Assembly (NCBI GenBank): GCA_928724745.1
Contig: CAKMXJ010000012.1
Span: 580,001 to 615,350 of the forward strand
Reading direction: 5' to 3'
From: Anthracocystis setariae
Lineage: Eukaryota; Basidiomycota; Ustilaginomycetes; Ustilaginales; Ustilaginaceae
Length of the DNA: 35,350 nucleotides
The notes beneath the pieces were generated by a model. It did no database searches. It saw nothing but the letters and a program-made list of their open reading frames with translations, and was not told the DNA's origin. How positions within the stretch are numbered: the first letter of the stretch is position 1; every line of letters begins with the position of its first letter. Both the position numbers and the translations under genes were made by a program. Shown here one piece after another: positions 10,770 through 20,399 of the stretch.

Positions 10770-12442
10770 CCTTGCCAAAACAGGGGCAAATCGACTAAGA
10801 ATGAGATTCTTGTAGCAGTGCTGTTCACGGTTGACGCTCAAGACAACTGTATGCCAACAATCAACCACCACACGTGGATGTTCCTGGGTCGTGAATCCCA
10901 GGGGTGCATTACCTTGTTGGAAAGGCCTGTTGATACAATACCCCAGTTCCAAGGGTTGTACAGTTGTGTTGCCCTCAAAGCAAACAGCTGCCACAGCAAC
11001 TGACTCTGTACAGCGAGGGGGTCCTGTCTGTGATGAGGGTTGTTGAGGTTTGGGGCTGAAACCCTAGGTCGTGTTGCCCGTATAGCCACAACACCAGAGA
11101 GCGACCAACTCTCCTGGGAAACGGGGGCCCTTGTCGGATAAGGGTTGCCTTCCCACTGTCAGGGCGTGCACCTGACTAGTGGGTGTTTTTAACGCCCAGG
11201 ATCAATTCAGGCGCTGCAACAGGATAATCTGTAGCCGCAGATTGGCCTTGTCAGCAAATAGCGGCAAGTGTGGCACTGGGTGTGAGCCAGTGGTGCGTGT
11301 CCGCGCCGCGGGGGGTTGGAGCACTGCAAGTCAGAGGATTGCAAGGATTGGTGCAGACGTCGGCTGGAGGGGACGTTTGGCGAGAGGAGGAGGAGGAGAT
11401 GAGGGAGATGGAGGTGGAGATGGGGGGAGATGGGACCGGAACAGGACGTTGCTGGGGCAATCACGGTACTGGAACGTGCAAGGAGGTCAATAGAGAGGAT
11501 GGAACGATCGTCCAGCGATTGATTCTTTGTGGGCAACGACAATTGAAGTGCTGGAATGTAAGAGAGGAGAGGCGTTGAGGAATGTGAGAAAGGGTCAAGA
11601 AGGGAAAGGTGATTGTGGTCCTGTTTTAAAGGGAGCCAGGGAGCCAGCGCTGTTGGGCGAGACCTGCCCCCCCCCCTTGAAGGCCGGCAGGGAGACCAAG
11701 TGGATTCCGAAAGGCGCAACCGGCGAAGGGTGAGGGAAAGCAGTTGTTGCGCCGGAGAAGAGGAACGGATGTCCTGGAGGGGTTTGGAATGGCCAACGGA
11801 GGCAAGGGAGGGCGACAAGGAAGTGAAAATTGGGGTGGCCCCCGGTTTGGGAGACAAATCGTGGCTTGTGGCTTGTGAGGTTTTTGCTGGCAGCATGTAT
11901 GCGGCAATGCCAAATGAGCAGCGTGTATGCGGGGAGTCCAAATGATCTTTGGAAGGGTGTCCGCAGATGGTGGTGAAGAATGGAACAGAGTTCCGAGGCA
12001 GTGGAGACGTTGACGAGGAGGAGAGGAGGAGACGGTGGGAGGGTTGGCTGTGGAAGTAGAGGGTGACAAAGGAGAGGATATGTGAAGGTTGTTGGGGGAA
12101 GCGTATGCGATTGAGGTGGCTGAGACACTCGGAAGCCGTGAGAAAGTGAAACCGGGCAAAAGAAGATGACGACAACGTTGCGGTTGTGGTTGCGAAGAGG
12201 ATGCAAAGGAGTGTGACGGGTGTTCCACTCTTGTCACCATGTCATGTCAAAGGCATGGCGAGAGTGATGTAACGAGTAGATGATGGTTTCCTTGAGAGAA
12301 GCGTGAAGCACAGATGAGCAAGCTGAGCACGCTCAGCTTGCTTACTTGCGTGAGAAGCCATTGACTACAGGGTCACGGAAGTCGGAACTAGGGCCGGCGA
12401 GACGCCGGCAGCTAGCGCAAATCACGACAGTACCGCGCGACA
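10770..12442 (-). mobile_element. Presumed gypsy 5' LTR and untranslated leader
   Basis: This is the 1.7 kb between the gag start and the LTR-like start TGTCGCG at 12442. The sequence is purine-rich on the + strand, which opens long but low-complexity Ser/Pro/Leu reading frames in several minus frames (for example 12175-11207). I do not regard those as genes. The LTR end and the tRNA primer site could not be placed. Confidence 0.5.
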
Positions 12443-12746
12443 CATCGGGCTACACCGCTGCATCACCAACAACCTGACAACAGCTCGGCACTTCCGCCAC
12501 AAGAGCAAACGTCGCTCAAGCTCCTAGAACGGATGGAACACCTGGCTCCCAACCCCACCCACCACCTGCCCCACTGTTTTCGCCTTCCGGCGACGTCTCC
12601 ACACACCCTCCGGGCCAGCTAACGATCCCTTCTCAGGTACCCCAAACAGCTTGTTTTGTCCCAGCACGTGACCATCCTTTTTGTCCTTAATTCACACCAC
12701 CCGCATGGGCCGATCAGGCCTGGGTCGAAGTATGAAATAATAATAA
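12443..12746. other. No gene recognised
   Basis: This is spacer between the gypsy element and the DNA transposon. No feature was found in it. Confidence 0.5.
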
Positions 12747-12748
12747 TA

Positions 12749-14352
12749 CACCTTTTTTGATTCGATTTCGGAATTCGGACTGTCAACTTCGGTAGCAAGT
12801 TCGGTAGCTACACTGCTTTTCGGTACAGTTGTTCGGTATCTAGTAAGCTATTTGGTATAACACACATCAAGTTCGGTAATGCTAGCTTACAAGTTTGGTA
12901 CAACAAGCATGTTCGGTAATCAAGAGTGTTCATACTGTACTTTAAGATGATGGTTTCGCAATCAAATGATGTTGACAAGACAGCTACGATTGTGATTACG
13001 TGTGACGATGAGCGCTACAATACAGTTCAGAGACCGAAACGTGAGATGGCGGTAGCAGCGTCGTGATCCTGGCCTAGAGGATGGCCAGCTTCAGCTACAG
13101 CGAGCCAGCGTGTTGCTTCGTGGATCCAACCAATGCAGTCAGCTGGCGAGACAGTGTTGAGAACAGAATGAATAACATTGACGATTCCGTTGTGTGTCCT
13201 GAGCTCTTGACGTGTGATTACAGGCTTGATCTTTGAGAAGACGTTCTCGGCGATGTTCAGCCACGGCGAGTATGGAGGCAGGAAGTCGATTTGATGGCCT
13301 TGAGCGTTACAGGCATCGACAAACTCTCGGTTATGGTGAAACTTGACATTATTCATAACGAAGATAGTTGGCTGGTCAAGCTTCGGGAAGATCTCCTCCT
13401 CAAAGAAGTCAAGAAGCTTCGAAGCATTCCAGGCACCAAGTGTACAGCGACGAGAAACAATGCCATTACGATTAACAGCGACAAGTAACAATACATTTGT
13501 TCCACGCTGTGCTGGTTGGTCATGCTGTCGAGCTCGCTGTCCTCTTGGAGCTTGACCTCGAGATCTTGTCATGTGTAGATTGAAGCCAGCTTTGTCGAAG
13601 AAGATACAGTCTGAATATGAGCGTCCTTCAAGATGGAACTGTCGTGCATAACGTTGTTGAGCGTTCTTTGTCGCTGTACTGTTGTGCCTAGCATGCTCCA
13701 CACTCATTCGCTTGAGCGTCATGTGGGCACGGTCCTCGAGAGCTTTGCCGATTGTTGAGAGAGACACGGATCCGAGCGCTGGAAAGTGCTGGAGGAGCTG
13801 CTCCTGCATCTCCTCAAGCATCGCTCCTGGTTGTCGGTTCAGGAAAGCAACAAGGTGCTCGACATGCTCCTCCTGCAGACGTCGTTCTCGTCGAGCTCCT
13901 CCTTGAGGAGTAGCTTCGATGCCTCCACCGGTCTCGAACTTCTCCCAGATCGACCACACTGTAGAGTATGGAAACTCGAATTGCTTGGCGACGCTGGAGA
14001 AGCTCTCTCCTCGACTGAGAGCTTCGACGATCTTTGTCCGGAACTCGTTGCTTACAGTTCTGTTATGTCGTACCATTGCAATGTGAAGCTATGATACAAG
14101 TACAAGAGCGTGGTATGGTGGTAGTGGTTAGCAGCGATGGCGAGGAGGATCTCAAGAAGCTACGGTAAGGACAACTCTGAGCGCACTGCTCACTCAGACA
14201 CCGTTCGGATACCGAATTCGATCCTCGGCTTTTGCGATTTTGTCTCACACGCTACACCGAAACACTTGGACTATACCGAACAAGCAGTCCGAACAAGCTC
14301 GCTTATTCCGAATTTCATACGCCGGCATTCCGAACTTGATCGAGAAAAGGTG
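12749..14352 (-). mobile_element. Tc1/mariner-superfamily DNA transposon
   Basis: The 1604-bp element is flanked by TA on both sides (12747-12748 and 14353-14354). Both ends start CACCTTTT and continue imperfectly (TTGATTCGATTTCGGA versus CTCGATCAAGTTCGGA). The arms carry repeated TTCGGTA-like motifs: about eight on the left, and five or more CCGAA in the opposite orientation on the right. These are probable transposase contact sites. One transposase gene fills the centre. Confidence 0.9.
13027..14076 (-). CDS. Tc1/mariner-type transposase (DDE), probably inactive
   Basis: The frame is 349 codons and open throughout, the normal length for the superfamily. The N-terminus is a helix-turn-helix, with RTKIVEALSRGESFSSVAKQF (residues 13-33) and a second half around TIGKALEDR. 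The DDE catalytic domain shows FFDKAGFNLH (D161), IFVMNNVKFHH (the catalytic Asp position is N242) and PYSPWLNIAENVF (E277). The spacing from residue 242 to 277 is that of DD34E. The enzyme would bind the terminal repeats and cut and paste the element at TA. One G-to-A change (AAT at 13351-13353) replaces the second Asp, which should abolish catalysis. The rest looks intact, so the mutation may be recent or the copy may be mobilised in trans. Confidence 0.9.
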   Translation of the reverse strand: MVRHNRTVSNEFRTKIVEALSRGESFSSVAKQFEFPYSTVWSIWEKFETGGGIEATPQGGARRERRLQEEHVEHLVAFLNRQPGAMLEEMQEQLLQHFPALGSVSLSTIGKALEDRAHMTLKRMSVEHARHNSTATKNAQQRYARQFHLEGRSYSDCIFFDKAGFNLHMTRSRGQAPRGQRARQHDQPAQRGTNVLLLVAVNRNGIVSRRCTLGAWNASKLLDFFEEEIFPKLDQPTIFVMNNVKFHHNREFVDACNAQGHQIDFLPPYSPWLNIAENVFSKIKPVITRQELRTHNGIVNVIHSVLNTVSPADCIGWIHEATRWLAVAEAGHPLGQDHDAATAISRFGL

Positions 14353-14479
14353 TAAAATAAAAAATTAAAAAAGCATGGAAACGCCTGTATCTGAGTGAGC
14401 GTACCAGCGCCCTGCCCGACCCGCATCGTGAGCGGCTAGGGTGGGTTTGCTTTTATTTAGAGCAATTTTTATTATTTTA

Positions 14480-14612
14480 TCATAAAAAGTTCGCTTACCC
14501 GGGGTGGCTTGGGGGTGTGGATCTGGGGTGTAACCCCCCAGCAACCACCCCGGGTGGGTAAGGGGCCGGGTTTGCGGACTCAACTTTCCGCTTTCTACGA
14601 TGTGAATGTCTC
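14480..14612 (+). repeat. SINE-like repeat body, copy S1
   Basis: It shares the block from CCGGGTGG through CAACCACC, CCGGGTGGG, TTTGCGGAC and CAACTTTCC to CTACGATGTG with the reverse complement of 18030-18120, and more weakly with 15062-15130. The GC-rich core can fold. A tRNA-like head is not clear for this copy. Confidence 0.5.
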
Positions 14613-14754
14613 TGATTTGGCCGCTCAACGTCATGTCCTGCGTGATGAAGGTGTTCCCAGCGTCAATTTATTCTGTGATTAAAATTTGCTTCTCTGATCT
14701 TCTCAGGTAGTATACGAGTGTGATTTTTTCTGTTGATTGCGAAAAACTGTGGGG

Positions 14755-14825
14755 TGAGTGGTACAGCGGTATGGGAGGGGTTTTGCCGGTCTGGTCTCAG
14801 AGCCGGGGGTTGCTTTTGGAAATCT
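14755..14825 (+). repeat. tRNA-like SINE head, partial copy
   Basis: It contains TACAGCGGTA and GGGGTTTTGCCGGTCT, also found in the SINE-like copy at 15060-15250 (minus). The B-box region is poor (GGGGGTTGCTTTTGG). The rest of 14613-15059 shows no gene. Confidence 0.4.
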
Positions 14826-15059
14826 TTTCCCTTTTTTCGAGAGGAGGGAAGAGGCTGCGTTGGGTGGATGCGTGAAGGATTTTTTATCCGTTCTTTCCAA
14901 TATGCATCGTCAGTCTTTTCCAATTAAAGAAAAGATGAGATTCATTCACCCGCTAGATATAAAAAAGCAAGTGAAATGATTACATAAAAGACGGTGGTAA
15001 CATCGCATAACAACACGTTAATCATGGCTTTAAGCCTCAAAAATAGAGTTAGTCAAACA

Positions 15060-15250
15060 CGTCATATGATAGAAAGTCAAAATCCGTGTCCGGAGCCAGG
15101 TGAGCAGCCAGAAGTCCTGGCCCCCTGAGGAGCCAGCCGTGCGGGGGGAAAGGCAAGAAGAAAAACACTGGAAACCTCTGGAGTCAAACCCAGGTCTCTC
15201 TGTAAAGACCGGCAAAACCCCTGCTTTACCGCTACGCCCCCATCGCCATT
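15060..15250 (-). repeat. tRNA-derived SINE-like element, copy S2
   Basis: On the minus strand it begins GGGGGCGTAGCGGTAAAGC (A-box-like) and has GGGTTTGACTCC (B-box with one mismatch) about 45 bases later. The GC-rich body and the tail near 15062-15095 resemble copies at 14480-14612 and 18025-18262. A functional tRNA is unlikely because the acceptor arm does not pair. Confidence 0.5.
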
Positions 15251-15339
15251 TTTAGACAGGTCCGACGACGACGACTTTTTCAATCGATGGGAAGCCAACA
15301 TTCATATACAAACCATGTTGGAAATCATGAATTTGGTAT

Positions 15340-16690
15340 TATTGAAATGTTAAAAGATTTTATTGTAGTTGACTTGCGAATTGCGAACATTGCCGGGGTA
15401 CGGGGAGCACGTCTTTGAGGAGGTGCAATTGTCGCCGTCGAGGTGGTGTGCGTCGCTTCGGTTGTGTAGTTGACTTCCGTCGCGGCCTCACAGCGATTAT
15501 GCCATCAGCCTAGTAGCGGCAAAGGGTGTCAACGTACTTGGATTCAACTACAATGCAGAGGTAGCTTGGCACTTGAGGAATGTGAATGGTATGACTCGGG
15601 AGATGTGATGGGGGCAACGGTGAGGTTGAGTAGCTTGCCGTCACGGTGACTTGTGTAGATATTGAGGGAACTGAGATTTGATTTGATGAGTGACAAACAT
15701 TAATGGACTACATTGTCACGGCCGCAGGGGAAGAGCCTGGCAAGTGCTGTGCCGGGATGGCACAGGGTGGTTGCGCTGGGAGGTGTAGCCTCTGTTGAGG
15801 ACAGTGCCGTGCAAGGGCTGTCCCAGCCCAGCCGCGCATAATGCTGCGGGAAGGAGATGGCGCATGCTAGACTGAGTGGAAGAGGCGCGCCGTGCGCTAC
15901 GCTGCGGGAGGAAGCGCGCTGTGCATGATACCAACGGAGGAGGTGCGCTGCATGTGACACCAATGGAGGAAGCGCGCCGCGCGCACTGCCAAGAGAGAGC
16001 ACACAGCATGCGCAACACATAAGGTGCAGACCGTGTTGCCACAGACCTCTGATCCCCTTGTCAATTGTATTCTTGGTTACCTCAGAGTAATAGCAAATAT
16101 CAGACCCAATGGTAGAACTGTTACCCTCAGGATTGTGCTAGAGGACTCTTGTGGCTGCCATACCCACCACGCACTACCAAGCCCAAGCCTCAACACCGTG
16201 CACGCTGCGCTACACAGTCAGGAGATTGTCAGACCCTTGGCGCTTAACATACATCAGGTGCTACTTATACACAATGATGGAACTGCAAAATGTTCTCAAG
16301 TGTTGATGTTTGCCATACAGGTTCCATACATGGCCCATAGGAATTTGACTGTTGAGGTTGTGGTCACCTTGATGTCAAGGAGCGCAACCTTGTGGGAATC
16401 TCAATTAACTTGCTGGCATTTCCTGTGAGTTGCTGTCAAGTCTGGAACCTTGCTGTTGTGGTTGAGTCCAGACTCCCCCTGGAATGCCAGATGTTAGACC
16501 CCTAGCATTGCCAACATGTTGAACATTGGGACCATGGGAGTCACCAAGTGTGGGCCTGGAACTTACCAAGTGAGAGTGTCAACATCAAGGATAGCACCAC
16601 GCCAGCAAGGTGCTTTCAGTCAAAGCCGCATGTTAGACTTTCAGCTTGTTGCATAGGAAAATGGCGGAAATCAAACTCTCATTTCCAACA
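15340..16690 (-). mobile_element. LTR family B, solo LTR in antisense, interrupted
   Basis: It ends in ATTTCCAACA at 16690 and starts TATTGAAATG at 15340 (one change from TGTTGAAA). The target duplication GGTAT lies at 15335-15339 and 16691-16695. Subtracting the nested LTR A and one duplication leaves 810 bp. The reverse complement matches the copia-1 5' LTR (18322-19873) along its length. It is therefore a solo LTR of the same family as copia-1, inserted in the opposite orientation. Confidence 0.88.
15714..16249 (+). mobile_element. LTR family A, copy 2 (solo)
   Basis: It starts TGTCACGGCCGC, ends GGCGCTTAACA and is 536 bp. The target duplication TACAT is perfect (15709-15713 and 16250-16254). 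The U3 part (15875-15990) holds roughly 35-bp tandem units of the form GGAGGAAGCGCGCYGYGC. It interrupts LTR B. Confidence 0.94.
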
Positions 16691-16695
16691 GGTAT

Positions 16696-17300
16696 ATCTG
16701 TGATTGGGGTTATGTCTTCCTGATTGCTGATGCACAAAGATTAACTGCATGGAGGCTGACGGGCCTGACAGTTCAAACGTCTCAAGCAAGTGTCAAACAC
16801 TGCAGGAGTTCACACTACCGGCAAGGAATGCAGCCAATAGGATTAACTCAATAGACCATTGGACTGCCAGATGTTCCCAACTCACTACAGGGAAACCACA
16901 GTATCTCCAGTGAGTAGCAAGGAACTCCAATCAGGACTCAAGGTTGGAACCCAAGAGATACAAAGGTCTGCTCAACCTATCAGGGCAAGCAGACTCAGGG
17001 AACTTCCAGAAGGACACAGGTTGTCCACCGGAAGTTGTACAAAGACATGACTTGTACAGCGCATGGCAGACTAGCCTCCAGGCAGATCACCACTGTGCAA
17101 GAAGGAGGAATGTAGAGCCTCCAGGAAGACTTGGAGACCACCCAACTCATGTATATAAACTCAGTTGCCCACCGCCTTGCCAGCAAGGTCAACTTGTCCA
17201 ATCAGAGAGATAGATCTCACAGTAGAACCCTAAGTTTGCCGGGATTCATTCAGAAAAATCCCCTCCAGCCACACAGCGCAAGACTAAAACTCGCCCAGGT
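16696..17300 (+). repeat. Dispersed repeat C (17112-17294) and flanks
   Basis: The part 17112-17294 is the inverted partner of 4747-4930 and carries the promoter-like CATGTATATAAACTCAG. The stretch 16696-17111 looks like more of the same LTR or leader, but no second copy is present to prove it. Short reading frames here are not convincing genes. Confidence 0.6.
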
Positions 17301-18020
17301 AATAGTACGAGCCGGGAGAGGGTTATTTTCTCTTTCTTTCACGGAATGAATCTCGGAGGAAAAGACAAGTGTTTGTCCAGCAGCCAACTTGTCGTAGCCA
17401 ACCAATCGATAATGGCTGTGGAACGGGAACGACCTTAATTTCTCACGTTCTCTTTTGTCCGATTGCAGATCACAGAAACCTCAATCGCAGAAGCACCACT
17501 TAAAACAGTAAGAGGCGCAACGCAGTCACCAGGGGAGGGGGGGGTGGACAGGGAAAAAGCACAAGGGTCCCTCATCCCCTTCGTGAGTGTTCGGGGTGCA
17601 TCCGCAGAAAGCACGTCGTCAAAGAAGTGGAAATTCCGGGGTGTTGACAAAAACACAAAAGTTGACTCAACGTTAGTACGACTTTGTTCCAATGTCGGTA
17701 ATAACATGAACTCACACATGACAGTCTCTAGTACTCCCGTTCATGGCACTGCCGCTGTCTTGCTTAACGAGCAATGGTCCCACTCATGTCTTTGCTGGCA
17801 CACATCCTCGCTGGCGACGATGAAGTCACTTAGCCCATAGCGGTGCCGATTTTTCTCCACAGACAGAGACTCTTCGAATCCGTAGTGGGTGGCTGCGGGA
17901 CGAATTTCCTTTTGTACGATATAAATTGTTAACGGAACCATGAATGGTTCGGTATTAGATTACTTAATTGAAGTTGAAGCGCGTTTGTGACATTGGGTGA
18001 TCTGAGGACTACCCAACTAA
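17301..18020. other. No gene recognised
   Basis: A frame on each strand (about 95-125 codons around 17435-17840) is open, but neither resembles a known family and the two overlap each other. A TTGCAG at 17463-17468 could be a 3' splice site but no exon partner was identified. Confidence 0.4.
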
Positions 18021-18024
18021 GTAC

Positions 18025-18262
18025 TCATGTCGTAAAAGAGGTAAAGTTGCGTCCGCGAACCCACCCACTGACCCACCCCGGGTGGTTGCTAAGGGGCTCC
18101 ACCCCGAGCCACCCGGGGTTGGTTCACTGCAGTCCCGCCCGCCAAAGAAAATACAATAAATAAATGCAAACTGCCGGATTCAAACTCAAGTTTTTTGTGG
18201 AGGGAAAGACCCTCCCCTCATCCACCTTGCAGAGCAGTCGGGGACCCACACCCTAAACCGCT
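18025..18262 (-). repeat. tRNA-derived SINE-like element, copy S3
   Basis: On the minus strand a head (18262-18175) ends in GAGTTTGAATCC, close to a B-box. A body with CCCCGGGTGGCTCGGGGTGG and a tail CAACTTTACC...ACGACATGAG follow, and these also occur in copy S1. Confidence 0.5.
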
Positions 18263-18321
18263 CAATCAACATCCCCCTTTTGCTCTTCACAGCCTTTTCA
18301 GAGCTCTTACTGCGAAGTTTT

Positions 18322-19873
18322 TGTTGGAAATCTGAGACCGATTTCCATCATTCTTTCTATACAACAAGCAAAAGTCCAACATGCGGCTTTGACCAAAAGC
18401 ACCTTGCCAGCGAGGTGCTATCCTTGACGTTGTCACTCCCATTCCATGATCCACAGACCCATACTTGGTGACTCCCATGGTCCCAATGTCCAACATGTCA
18501 GGAACGCCAGGGGGCCTGGTATTGGAAGTTGACTGCGCCAAGGGGCAACCTTGATGGTAGGCAGCCAGGTACAATGAGTCTATTGTCTGCCAAAGGCGCT
18601 ATAGCAAGTAGCTAAGTTGCTACAGACCTCACACTGGTGGATGGGCGTATAGAGCTGGCTCTGTTGTTATGTCAGACCAGTTAGATCTGTAACCAAGAGT
18701 GGGCAGTGATGTTAGGCAGCAGGCACAAAGGAGAGAAAGCTATGTCAATACAACAGTAGCAACGTAGGTAAGGATCTGTAAAGGACAAATGTTGTGATAC
18801 AGAGAGGCTGGCAATAAATTGATTCAGGGATCATCAACTGTGCGCTTGAAGTGCGCTCTATAAGTACACATTGGTCCCCTACATTGTTATTACTAGTAGA
18901 GATGTAGGGAACCGTATAGCAACAATTGTTAGTGATAAAATGTTTGCTAAGTGTACAGGACAGTTGATCATCAACATAAACAACACTGTTGATGGTAACA
19001 CAATCCAACAGGAAGCATTCCAGTCAGGAATGTGACAAAACATGAGATCTATAACGTGCAGGCATGTGCGGTGCCAATGTTGGCATTGGCACACACATTG
19101 CTTCTGCATCCTGAGAAATGTGGCGGTGGCTACAATGTTGGAATGTTACTGCTCTAGTTATGAACTTACCAATGTCTGTAATTGTCAGATCAATGGTTGA
19201 CGCAGTAGGTGACCGTATATTTCAACACCTAGGCTTCCAGCGTTCCAGGGGGAGTCTGGACTTGACCTTGACGGCAAGGTTCCAGACTTGATGGCAACTT
19301 GCAGGGAACGCCAGCAAGCTATTCAAGATACACTGCAAGGTTGCATCCCTTGACATTGAAGTGACCACAACTTTGAGTCGATGTCCCATGGGTAATGTAT
19401 GGAGTCTGTATGGTAAACATTGACACTGAGAAGAACATTTCATAATTCCGTCATAATTCCATCATGTGTATAAGTAGCACTTGATGTATCCTAGTTAGTG
19501 CTTGCCATTCATTGAATTGAATCTCACTTCCCCAATATCTACACAAGTCACCTTGATGGCAAGCTACTCACACTCACCATCAATTGCATCACATTTCTCA
19601 AGACATATCCTTTGCATTCCTCAAGGACAGCCAAGCTACCCCTTTACAAGTACCAGTACATTGACAACCTTTGCTGCTACTAGGCCACAGGCATAACAAC
19701 TGTGAGGCCATGACAGAAGCCAATTACACAATCAAAGCAACTTGCTCCACCTTGACGGCAATAAATGCACCTCCTCACAGATGTGCTCCCCGTACCTAGT
19801 GTTGCGCTCAGATCAACAACCCCATTGCCAATCCAACGCTTTGATTTGTAATAAAACTTTTAATTTTTCAACA
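18322..19873 (+). mobile_element. Copia-1 5' LTR (family B), interrupted
   Basis: It starts TGTTGGAAATC and ends TTTTTCAACA, followed immediately by a primer-binding site. Removing the nested LTR leaves 839 bp, against 810 bp for the antisense solo copy. GTGTATAAGTAGCAC near 19466 is a likely TATA region, conserved in the other copy as CTTATACAC on the opposite strand. Confidence 0.88.
18520..19227. mobile_element. LTR nested in the copia-1 5' LTR
   Basis: It starts TATTGGAAG and ends TTTCAACA (708 bp). The flanks CCTGG (18515-18519) and CCTAG (19228-19232) are a target duplication with one change. The empty site is seen in the antisense solo LTR B. No coding sequence was found. Confidence 0.75.
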
Positions 19874-19888
19874 GGTTATGAGCCCAAG
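19874..19888 (+). promoter_or_regulatory. Copia-1 primer-binding site
   Basis: GGTTATGAGCCCAAG follows the LTR directly. It is complementary to the anticodon stem-loop of initiator tRNA-Met, as expected for a copia-type half-tRNA primer. The same 15 bases follow the copia-2 LTR. Confidence 0.85.
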
Positions 19889-20399
19889 TGCTACGGCCCC
19901 AAGGAACAACAATCATATGCCTCAAACCCAATTGTAATGGACCAACCTACAGGGTCCACCTCAACCAGACACTTTCCCACACCGCACACTATCCTTCCAC
20001 ACCGTAGGACATCAAGACCATCTCCATGCACCGCAACGGCAAACGGCACTCAATGCACCGCAACGGCCCTTCCTGGCTGCACCGTCACAGGCCCTGTAAC
20101 CGGCAACAACCCGTCTCCAGCGGTCTTGCTGTCAAGCTATACAGAAAGAATGGCCACAACACTGCTCAGGTGCCTTCACTACAGCATGGTAATTAGCAAA
20201 ATTCCACTGAGGTGCCAGGGGCCCTCAGGTATATATATAGAGCTTGCTTCACTCAGTTCAGCTCACTTCTTCACACCTTACCACCATCATCCTTTCTTTG
20301 TACACTCTTTTACCAAATCGCATCCCATTCTGCTTCCCCAAGTGGCCAAGCCTGATCAGCTTGACCTACATCCTGACCTATCAAACATGTATAGACGGT

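Larger units (their letters stand above)
4747..12442 (-). mobile_element. Ty3/gypsy retrotransposon, nearly full length, inactive
   Basis: Order on the minus strand is presumed 5' LTR and leader (from 12442), gag (10759-8753), then pol with protease, reverse transcriptase, partial RNase H and integrase (about 8750-4998). Gag and pol are in different frames, pol being -1 relative to gag, as in elements that use programmed -1 frameshifting. Six TGA stops interrupt the two frames, and the RNase H is internally deleted. A solo LTR has landed in gag. No matching pair of LTRs was found, so the borders are approximate. Confidence 0.8.

Noticed and set aside
11207..12240. Long minus-strand frames (322 and about 200 codons) rich in Ser, Pro and Leu
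   Set aside because: Three frames are open at once over a purine/pyrimidine-biased stretch, with no domain. This fits LTR or leader sequence, not a gene.
15165..15250. Functional tRNA gene on the minus strand
   Set aside because: A- and B-box-like words are present but no acceptor stem pairs; treated as a SINE head.
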